Assembly (NCBI GenBank): GCA_017479035.1 | Contig: JAFVCR010000098.1 | Coordinates: 1-5,638 of the forward strand | Length of the DNA: 5,638 nucleotides | Direction: 5' to 3' | From: Kiritimatiellia bacterium | GTDB lineage: Bacteria > Verrucomicrobiota > Kiritimatiellia > RFP12 > UBA1067 | Part shown: one piece after another, positions 1 through 4,777 of the stretch | Layout: each line of letters opens with the position of its first letter | Numbering within the stretch: position 1 is the stretch's first letter | Translations under genes and position numbers: made by a program | Notes under the pieces: generated by a model | The model's input: only the letters and a program-made list of their open reading frames with translations | Database searches by the model: none | What the model was told of the DNA's origin: nothing

Positions 1-1
1 A

Positions 2-253
2 CTGATGCTGGATGAACCGTTCGCAGGGGTGGATCCGCTAGCCGTGCACGACATACAGGAAATCGTGCGCAAGCTGCGCGACCAGGGATTGGGTGTGATA
101 ATTACCGACCACAACGTCCGGGAAACGCTCACCGTGGTCGACCGCGCATACATGGTTTACGATGGCCGCCTCCTCTGCGAAGGCACTAGCGAATACCTCG
201 TAAACGATCCCAAAGCCCGCGAACTATACCTCGGTGCCGACTTCCGCATGTGA
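2..253 (+). CDS. lptB: LptB, lipopolysaccharide export ABC transporter ATPase (C-terminal part)
   Basis: Only the last 83 codons are present; the start lies before the window. LptB is the cytoplasmic ATPase that, with LptF and LptG, extracts lipopolysaccharide from the inner membrane and drives it along the Lpt bridge to the outer membrane. The fragment opens in the Walker B motif (LMLDEPFAGVDP, residues 1-12 of the fragment, with the catalytic Glu at 5) followed by the D-loop. The switch histidine is at residue 37 in ITDHNVRETL, a stretch very typical of LptB rather than of other ABC ATPases. The end, RELYLGADFRM, also matches the LptB C-terminus (YLG..F). The Walker A and signature motifs must lie upstream. 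The gene faces the pts operon tail to tail. In many proteobacteria lptB sits just before rpoN-hpf, so its presence near hpf here is a rearranged version of a known neighbourhood. A different branched-chain amino-acid type ATPase (LivG/LivF) is the only serious alternative and fits less well. Confidence 0.93.
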   Translation: MMLDEPFAGVDPLAVHDIQEIVRKLRDQGLGVIITDHNVRETLTVVDRAYMVYDGRLLCEGTSEYLVNDPKARELYLGADFRM

Positions 254-276
254 TCAGCACCACCGCCGGCGGCGAA

Positions 277-2073
277 TCATACTGTCTGCGCACGAGTGAA
301 GAATGATTGAATATCCTCGAAACGCGGAACTTTCGCTAACAGGAAGCGCAGGCAGAAATCGTAGATTTCCTCTGCGGTGCGCACGTCGAGAAACCCGTTG
401 ACGTATGCGGCAAGTTCATCGGCATCGCATTTTGAAAGTGCTTTGAGTATTCGCCGCTGAGCCGGCAGAAATCCCGCGCTCATGGAAAGCTCTCCAACGC
501 CGAGCGCAACCCATAAGAAGCCAAGCACGGGATCGCTTGCACTCTCGCCGCACACGCCGCAACCTATGCCTGCGTCGCTGGCCGCTTTCGCTGTCATTTG
601 CACTAGGCGCAGAACGGCAGGGTTTGTGGGCTGGTAGAGATTGGCTACATTGCCATTGCCCCTGTCGGCCGCCATCGTGTATTGCACAAGATCGTTCGTG
701 CCGATCGAGAAGAAATCGCATTCGGATGCGAGGCGTACGGCATTGAGCGCGGCCGATGGCGTCTCAACCATCGCACCGCATTGGATGTGCTCGTCGAAAG
801 GAATGCCGTCTTCGCGCAACGAACGCATTGCCAGCGCAAGTTCGCTCTTGGCTTCAACCATTTCGCGCACATCGGACACCATAGGAAACATCACTGCGGC
901 CTTGCCGATGGCACTTGCCCGGAGAATTGCACGGAGTTGCGTGCGCAAGACATCGCGATGACGGAGGAGATAGCGTATAGACCGGCATCCCAAAAACGGA
1001 TTCGCCTCGCGTTGCATCATCATGCGCGGCAGTTTGTCGCCGCCGATGTCAAGCGTGCGGAACGTAACCCGTGCACCGCCGCCGAGCTCCCCTGCCGCAC
1101 GCACCGCTGCGGCATACGCCTCGAACTGTTCGTCTTCGGAGGGTTCGTCGTTAGATTTCAACCACAGATATTCCGTGCGATAAAGGCCAATGCCTTCTGC
1201 GCCGAATCGCTTGAGATCGCAAAGATCCACGCCTGGCTGGGAATTTGCCGAAAGGACTATGCGCTCACCGCTTTTGAGGACTCCCGCGCCGGAAGAATCC
1301 TCGGCAAGAAATTCGGCCAGTTGCCGCTCGTGTTCCACCATCTGGTCGAATGCGGCGCGAGTGGACGCATCGGGATTTATGGTCACAGCACCATTGGTGC
1401 CGTCCAAGAGAACGAAATCTCCGGATTTCACTCTCGAGGATATGTCGGCAAGCCCCGTTACCGCAGGAATGCCCAGTGCGCGAGCTAGCAGCGCAACGTG
1501 GCTTGTAGTGGAACCGTCGTCAGTGGCAAATCCAAGGACAAGATCTTTTTTCAAAGCGGCGGTGTCGCTGGGAGCCAACTCGTCTGCCACGATTATACTT
1601 GGCTTTACCAGATACGCAAATGGATTGTCGTCCCGATCCATCAATATGCGCAGTATGCGGCTTTCAACATCGTCCACGTCCTTTACGCGCTCGCGCATGT
1701 ATTTGTCTTTCATGCGCATGAAGATCTGCCGCACTTCATCTGTCACGCGCCGCACTGCGCTCTCTGCGCATATGCGGTTGTCATAAATGCATTTTTCTAT
1801 GCGGGCGGAAAACGAAACATCATTTATTATCTCCAGATGGCTGGCAAGAACCATCAGCGAATCGTCGCCGCCATCCTGCCGCAAATCGTCAAGCATTTTA
1901 TCGATTTGCGCCTTTGCGGATTTCTGCGCAGTCCTATACCGCAGAACTTCGCCGTCGGCATCGTCAGGAGCGATTGCACGTTCGGGGATCGCGATCCGCC
2001 CGCCGCGCAATGCGAGATACACCTCTCCTGCGGCGAACCCTCGGCTCGTCGCAAGCCCGGCGACAGTTTCCAT
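277..2073 (-). CDS. ptsI: Phosphoenolpyruvate-protein phosphotransferase (PTS Enzyme I)
   Basis: Enzyme I takes phosphate from phosphoenolpyruvate onto its own histidine and passes it to HPr His in the cytoplasm. With the ATG at 2073 the protein has 598 residues (E. coli EI has 575) and begins METVAGLATSRGFAAGEVY, which matches the family N-terminus. The phosphorylated histidine is His192 in STTSHVALLARA, close to E. coli His189. The PEP-binding barrel is complete: GIGLYRTEYL (Arg299), FRTLDIGGDK (Arg339), EANPFLGCRSIR, MVETPSAA (Glu437), FFSIGTNDLVQYT (Asn460, Asp461), AADRGN, and the catalytic Cys508 in GVCGES. There is no GAF domain, so it is PtsI-like rather than the nitrogen-PTS PtsP. 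The frame stays open upstream to 2226, inside ptsH, with alternative ATGs at 2124 and 2175; none has a strong ribosome binding site. I chose 2073 because the homology starts there and AAGG lies 4 bases upstream. It is the last gene of the hpf-hprK-ptsH-ptsI operon. Confidence 0.95.
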   Translation of the reverse strand: METVAGLATSRGFAAGEVYLALRGGRIAIPERAIAPDDADGEVLRYRTAQKSAKAQIDKMLDDLRQDGGDDSLMVLASHLEIINDVSFSARIEKCIYDNRICAESAVRRVTDEVRQIFMRMKDKYMRERVKDVDDVESRILRILMDRDDNPFAYLVKPSIIVADELAPSDTAALKKDLVLGFATDDGSTTSHVALLARALGIPAVTGLADISSRVKSGDFVLLDGTNGAVTINPDASTRAAFDQMVEHERQLAEFLAEDSSGAGVLKSGERIVLSANSQPGVDLCDLKRFGAEGIGLYRTEYLWLKSNDEPSEDEQFEAYAAAVRAAGELGGGARVTFRTLDIGGDKLPRMMMQREANPFLGCRSIRYLLRHRDVLRTQLRAILRASAIGKAAVMFPMVSDVREMVEAKSELALAMRSLREDGIPFDEHIQCGAMVETPSAALNAVRLASECDFFSIGTNDLVQYTMAADRGNGNVANLYQPTNPAVLRLVQMTAKAASDAGIGCGVCGESASDPVLGFLWVALGVGELSMSAGFLPAQRRILKALSKCDADELAAYVNGFLDVRTAEEIYDFCLRFLLAKVPRFEDIQSFFTRAQTV

Positions 2074-2188
2074 GCCGCCTTTTTGCGCCACCCATGAGGT
2101 GTCTCTCGTTTGTGATTCCTGCATGATCCGCCATTGAAAATCGAAGAATCGTTCGCGCCCAACTCGTGAACGCATCTCCGATATTGCT

Positions 2189-2479
2189 TTATTGTTCGTC
2201 GGGAATATCGAACTTCCTTGCCACAAGTGCTTCGATTTCTTCCAGCAGATCTTCCGCTTCGGGTCCCGAAACCTTCAGTTTCAATACGGATCCGGAAACC
2301 GCCTCAAGCGTCATGAGCGCCATTATGCTCTTGCCGCTCACTTCCACGCCGTCCTTTTCCACGGTTATATCCGCATCGTAGCGGCTTGCGGTTTTGGCAA
2401 AAAGCCCAGCTGGACGCACATGGAGCCCATAGCGGTTGAGAAGCGTGACTTCTTTTTCGATGACTTTTTCCTCTGCCAT
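2189..2479 (-). CDS. ptsH: HPr, phosphocarrier protein of the PTS
   Basis: This is a 96-residue phosphocarrier that accepts phosphate from Enzyme I on a histidine and can be phosphorylated on a serine by HprK. The active-site motif is YGLHVRPAGLFAK with His20, equivalent to His15 of standard HPr (usually GLHARPA). The regulatory serine is Ser51 in GKSIMALMTL, equivalent to Ser46; the same 5-residue offset at both sites shows the spacing is kept. The protein ends with the usual acidic helix (EAEDLLEEIEALV). The ATG at 2479 was chosen over one at 2503 because a full AAGGAGG lies 7 bases upstream and because the protein then has the family length plus a short acidic or basic N-terminal extension (AEEKVIE). 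It begins 20 bases after the hprK stop and ends 115 bases before the chosen ptsI start. Having both the His and Ser sites, next to hprK, indicates a regulated HPr and not only a sugar-transport carrier. Confidence 0.96.
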   Translation of the reverse strand: MAEEKVIEKEVTLLNRYGLHVRPAGLFAKTASRYDADITVEKDGVEVSGKSIMALMTLEAVSGSVLKLKVSGPEAEDLLEEIEALVARKFDIPDEQ

Positions 2480-2486
2480 ACTCGTT

Positions 2487-2493
2487 CCTCCTT
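2487..2493 (-). promoter_or_regulatory. Strong ribosome binding site of ptsH
   Basis: On the minus strand the sequence AAGGAGG sits 7 bases before the ATG at 2479. It is the best Shine-Dalgarno match in the window and decides the ptsH start. It lies in the 20-base gap after hprK. By contrast hprK and ptsI have poor ribosome binding sites, which suggests that HPr is made in larger amounts than its kinase and Enzyme I from the same transcript; that last point is inference. Confidence 0.85.
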
Positions 2494-2499
2494 GCGCAT

Positions 2500-3480
2500 T
2501 CAAGATGCCGTTCCGTGCCGCATTTCATCGGCGAGTCTTTTCAAACGGCGGTCAAGGTCGCCCGCCGCATCATATCCCGCAACGCGCAACTTGAATTGCT
2601 GCGCCGCAGTCTCCACCAAATTCACAAGATCCCGTCCCGCTGCTACAGGTATTACCAGTTGCGGAACGTTAACCCCCAGAAACGTCCTCCACCGCCGGTC
2701 GTCGCCAACGCGGTCGAGATCGCCTTTTATGTCGTTGAGGCGCCGGAAAGTCACCACTAGATCCAGAGACTTCTCGCGGCATACCGCCGTCACTCCGAAA
2801 ACGCTCGGCACGTGTATAAGCCCTATCCCGCGTATTTCCATGTAGTTGCGCGTGGAGTCGCATGCACGCGCGAAAAGTTTGTTCGCGGCGATGTCCTTGC
2901 GCAGACATGTCAAATCATCCGCGACGAGCGCATTGCCGTGTTTTATCAATCCTAGCGCCGTCTCCGATTTGCCAAGCCCCGAATCCCCTTCCATCATCAC
3001 GCCGATTCCCGCCACTTCCACCGTGGTGCCGTAGATTCGTGTTTTCGGTGCGCGCAATTCTTCAAGCACGAACGTACACTGGTGCGCGAACTCGCGCGTG
3101 AGCAGTTTTGTGGCGAGGATTGTCACACCGGCCTTTTCCGCCAACGCTTTCACTGCCTCCGGCACCTCGATGCCGCATGCGTAGATGAAACAATACGCGC
3201 GGCGGTCGATCAACTCCTGCAACCGCGCTATGCGCGTCTTTGGATCGAGAGATTCCATGTAGCCGTTTTCCGCAAGCCCCACCAATTGCAGCCGCGGCCA
3301 GGCAAAATGCCCATAGAATCCAGTCAACGCCAATCCCGGACGGTTTGTCATCGGCTCGAGCACTTGATGATCAAGCCCCCGCCCGCCTACGACAACTTCC
3401 ATTTTCAGACGCTCCGCCCCCGCCGCAACGAATTGCCGCAGCGTGAACGAAGAACCCGTGATGGAATTGCCGTCTGCCAT
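2500..3480 (-). CDS. hprK: HPr kinase/phosphorylase (HprK)
   Basis: HprK phosphorylates HPr on its regulatory serine using ATP or pyrophosphate and removes that phosphate by phosphorolysis, linking energy state to PTS and carbon control. From the ATG at 3480 it has 326 residues (B. subtilis about 310). The N-terminal HPrK domain is visible (RPGLALTGFYGHFAWPRLQLVGLAE). The kinase core has the P-loop GDSGLGKSETAL (residues 165-172 for GDSGLGKS), the VADD pair (Asp188, Asp189), the family signature MEIRGIGLIHV (214-224), and the C-terminal IPVAAGRDLVNLVETAA. One oddity: the conserved HGVLV-type histidine 15 residues before the P-loop is Tyr150 here (RIYGTTVEV). The frame is open upstream to 3654 inside hpf, with ATGs at 3537 and 3543, but family similarity begins after 3480. 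The ribosome binding site is weak (AAGCGG, 4 bases before the ATG) and a 14-bp hairpin ends 15 bases upstream. The next gene, ptsH, encodes its substrate. Confidence 0.95.
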   Translation of the reverse strand: MADGNSITGSSFTLRQFVAAGAERLKMEVVVGGRGLDHQVLEPMTNRPGLALTGFYGHFAWPRLQLVGLAENGYMESLDPKTRIARLQELIDRRAYCFIYACGIEVPEAVKALAEKAGVTILATKLLTREFAHQCTFVLEELRAPKTRIYGTTVEVAGIGVMMEGDSGLGKSETALGLIKHGNALVADDLTCLRKDIAANKLFARACDSTRNYMEIRGIGLIHVPSVFGVTAVCREKSLDLVVTFRRLNDIKGDLDRVGDDRRWRTFLGVNVPQLVIPVAAGRDLVNLVETAAQQFKLRVAGYDAAGDLDRRLKRLADEMRHGTAS

Positions 3481-3491
3481 TTTGCCGCTTG

Positions 3492-3548
3492 AACACAGAT
3501 GCAAGCGTTCAAACCAGAAACGGCTAAACGCTTGCATCTGCATGTGTT
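3492..3548 (-). repeat. Perfect 14-bp inverted repeat (hairpin) between hpf and hprK
   Basis: The arms are 3496-3509 (CAGATGCAAGCGTT on +) and 3527-3540, exact reverse complements, separated by a 17-base loop. Four more pairs (3492-3495 with 3545-3548) can form across a 4-base bulge. In the operon transcript the structure lies in the 70-base gap after the hpf stop (3551) and ends 15 bases before the hprK ATG, just ahead of its weak ribosome binding site. No T-run follows it on the minus strand, so it does not look like an intrinsic terminator for hpf. On the + strand it is followed by two runs of five Ts (3547-3551 and 3555-3559), but no + gene precedes it. Possible roles are RNA processing or protection of the hpf message, control of hprK translation, a protein-binding site, or termination of antisense transcription. 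The repeat is directly seen; its role is unknown. Confidence 0.85.
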
Positions 3549-3550
3549 TT

Positions 3551-3886
3551 TCAGTTTTTCGGCGAGGTTGCGCGCGCCTCGCGAACTTTGCCCTTGCGCT
3601 CTTTAAGCCGCATGCGCAGCAACTGGCGCTCTGCACGAGCCGCCGCGCCGTCAATCACGCTCTTTGCGCTTTCGCTGAACTCCTTGCCGCCTACCGCCGT
3701 TTCGCCGTTGCGGTTCGCCACGACTTCCGCCATATACATATGCTTCTTGGCATCTACATCTATAACAACGGAGACGGAGGTCACTTTTGGAAAGGATTTC
3801 CGGAGTTTTTCCATGCGCAGCTGCGCGTATTCCTTGAGGGATTCGATGCGTACGTCGCTGTGTCTCATGGTAATTTCGATAGACAT
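3551..3886 (-). CDS. hpf: Ribosome hibernation promoting factor (HPF/RaiA family, short form)
   Basis: The 111-residue protein matches the HPF/YfiA (ribosomal subunit interface) family. These proteins bind the 30S decoding centre in slow growth and inactivate ribosomes, with or without 100S dimer formation. It begins MSIEITMRHSDVRIESLKEYAQ, then a helix RMEKLRKSFPKV, strands around SVSVVIDVDAKKHMYMAEVV, and a second helix FSESAKSVIDGAAARAERQL, which is the beta-alpha-beta-beta-beta-alpha order of the family. The tail (RMRLKERKGKVREAR) is strongly basic. It has only the N-terminal domain and lacks the C-terminal dimerisation domain of long HPF, so it is a short form (E. coli HPF 95, YfiA 113 residues). 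The ATG at 3886 has AAGGAG 10 bases upstream. It is the first gene of the operon, with its promoter just upstream. The hpf-hprK-pts association is known in other bacteria and fits control by energy or nutrient state. Confidence 0.92.
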   Translation of the reverse strand: MSIEITMRHSDVRIESLKEYAQLRMEKLRKSFPKVTSVSVVIDVDAKKHMYMAEVVANRNGETAVGGKEFSESAKSVIDGAAARAERQLLRMRLKERKGKVREARATSPKN

Positions 3887-3896
3887 GGTGCTTTAT

Positions 3897-3902
3897 CTCC
3901 TT
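3897..3902 (-). promoter_or_regulatory. Ribosome binding site of hpf
   Basis: AAGGAG on the minus strand, 10 bases before the ATG at 3886. It supports this start for hpf. The predicted transcript start is only a few bases upstream, so the 5' leader would be about 20 bases long. Confidence 0.75.
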
Positions 3903-3912
3903 ATGTGCCAAT

Positions 3913-3941
3913 AGTTTAAGGTATTTTCGGCAAAAAGTCAA
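3913..3941 (-). promoter_or_regulatory. Sigma70-type promoter of the hpf-hprK-ptsH-ptsI operon
   Basis: On the minus strand TTGACT (3936-3941, -35, five of six consensus bases) is followed after exactly 17 bases by TAAACT (3913-3918, -10, four of six). The expected start point is near 3906, giving a leader of about 20 bases that contains the hpf ribosome binding site. No other gene start or terminator is seen between here and ptsI, so this is the likely operon promoter. I looked for a sigma54 site because hpf often neighbours rpoN; none with the right spacing was found. Confidence 0.7.
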
Positions 3942-3966
3942 AGCATTTCTGCAACTATTTTATCAC

Positions 3967-3975
3967 TGGTAAAGT
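3967..3975 (+). promoter_or_regulatory. Possible extended -10 promoter of the dehydrogenase pair
   Basis: TGGTAAAGT on the + strand is an extended -10 element (TGn followed by TAAAGT) with no good -35 hexamer. A start near 3982 would give a leader of about 26 bases carrying the GGGGGAG ribosome binding site at 3991-3997 and the ATG at 4008. This is a consistent but weak call and competes with the site at 3981-4009. Confidence 0.35.
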
Positions 3976-3980
3976 TTTGG

Positions 3981-4009
3981 TTGCGCGGGCGGGGGAGTTG
4001 TGGTAGAAT
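3981..4009 (+). promoter_or_regulatory. Alternative promoter overlapping the start of the short dehydrogenase gene
   Basis: TTGCGC (3981-3986) and TAGAAT (4004-4009) are separated by 17 bases, and the -10 is preceded by TG (TGGTAGAAT), an extended -10. Transcription would start near 4016, only about 4 bases before the ATG at 4020, giving a nearly leaderless message and excluding the ATG at 4008. It is a better promoter match than the one at 3967-3975 but cannot be used together with the ribosome binding site at 3991-3997. Confidence 0.35.
3991..3997 (+). promoter_or_regulatory. Candidate ribosome binding site deciding the start at 4008
   Basis: GGGGGAG lies 10 bases before the ATG at 4008 and 22 before the ATG at 4020. 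It favours 4008 as the start of the short dehydrogenase, provided the transcript begins upstream of it. Confidence 0.5.
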
Positions 4010-4769
4010 GGCGTGCATCATGGCAACTGTTGGCATAATAGGCTGCGGATACATCGGCAGCGCGTTGAAAATATGGCTGGAGGAACACAACCCGTCGGTA
4101 AAGATCGTGGTTTCCGACCCGCCAAAAGGCATTAACGATCCGTTGGACGGCGCAGACGTGTTCTTCGTCTCCATTCACATCCCCACGGAAATCGACGGCT
4201 CGCAGGATCTTTCGCTCCTCAAGGAGATAATAAAGTCTCTTCCGGACAAACCCGTCTTCGTGCGCACCACGATACTGCCGGGTTCCAGCGAAATGCTCAC
4301 GCGAGAGACCTCCCACCGCGTATATTTCATGCCGGAGTTCCTCACCGAACGCACGCATATTGAGGACTTCCGCACGCAGCCTATGGTTTTCACCGCAGAG
4401 GTTGATCTCCTCAAGGAGATATTCAAAGGCAAAAAGTATTATGTAATGTCCTCTCTCGAGGCCGAAATCACCAAATATGCGCACAACGTATTCGGCGCGG
4501 TGAAAGTAACATATTTCAATGCAGTGGCGGACTATTGCCGCCGGCTGGGATGCGACTACCAGAAAGTGCGCGACGGAGTGCTTCTCTCCGGTTACATCAA
4601 CGCCACACATACTATGGTGCCTGGCCCGGACGGCAAATTCGGCTACGGCGGCAAGTGCTTCCCGAAAGACGTTAACGCGCTGGAACGCCTCACAGCCTCC
4701 CTGCCGCTTGGAGAACTCATCGCACCATTGAAAAAACTCAACTTGATATTCCGCGGCGAAGACAAATAA
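4008..4769 (+). CDS. Short UDP-glucose/GDP-mannose dehydrogenase family protein lacking the C-terminal domain
   Basis: The 253-residue protein belongs to the nucleotide-sugar 6-dehydrogenase family (NAD-dependent two-step oxidation of a UDP- or GDP-sugar to the uronate). It has the NAD-binding Rossmann motif GCGYIG (12-17), TTILPGSS (87-94), the substrate-loop motif MPEFLTE (Glu110), the central-domain helix EITKYAHNVFGAVK (Lys156, Asn160) and the catalytic FGYGGKCFPKD (Cys217, Asp221). These match the known catalytic Glu, Lys, Asn, Cys and Asp of the family. It then ends (LIAPLKKLNLIFRGEDK) at the end of the long central helix, so the C-terminal UDP-binding domain of normal enzymes (about 390-450 residues) is absent. 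The next gene begins 8 bases later, so no broken remnant is present. The Rossmann half is also compact after DPPKGI. The exact substrate, and whether it is active alone, cannot be told. The start could instead be the ATG at 4020 (249 residues). Confidence 0.85.
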   Translation: MACIMATVGIIGCGYIGSALKIWLEEHNPSVKIVVSDPPKGINDPLDGADVFFVSIHIPTEIDGSQDLSLLKEIIKSLPDKPVFVRTTILPGSSEMLTRETSHRVYFMPEFLTERTHIEDFRTQPMVFTAEVDLLKEIFKGKKYYVMSSLEAEITKYAHNVFGAVKVTYFNAVADYCRRLGCDYQKVRDGVLLSGYINATHTMVPGPDGKFGYGGKCFPKDVNALERLTASLPLGELIAPLKKLNLIFRGEDK

Positions 4770-4777
4770 CCTTCCGT

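Noticed and set aside
263..272. CCGCCGGCGG palindrome between the convergent lptB and ptsI stops, as a bidirectional terminator
   Set aside because: As a hairpin it would have only a 3-bp stem with a 4-base loop, and no T-run follows on either strand.
682..1488. Long + strand open frame (268 codons) inside ptsI
   Set aside because: It is antisense to the well-supported Enzyme I gene, shows no recognisable motif, and has a His/Arg/Cys-rich composition typical of a shadow frame.
3481..3654. Longer HprK starting upstream inside hpf (ATG at 3543 or 3537, or open frame to 3654)
   Set aside because: The extra residues have no similarity to HprK, would be encoded through the hairpin and hpf, and no ribosome binding site precedes those ATGs.
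3887..3911. TTGGCAC upstream of hpf as a sigma54 promoter element
   Set aside because: The required TTGC element at the correct spacing is missing, and a good sigma70 promoter overlaps the region.
4214..4421. Two near-identical copies of CTCCTCAAGGAGATA (about 4215-4229 and 4407-4421), each a small palindrome
   Set aside because: Both encode LLKEI in the same frame of the dehydrogenase; two similar codon strings are enough to explain it.
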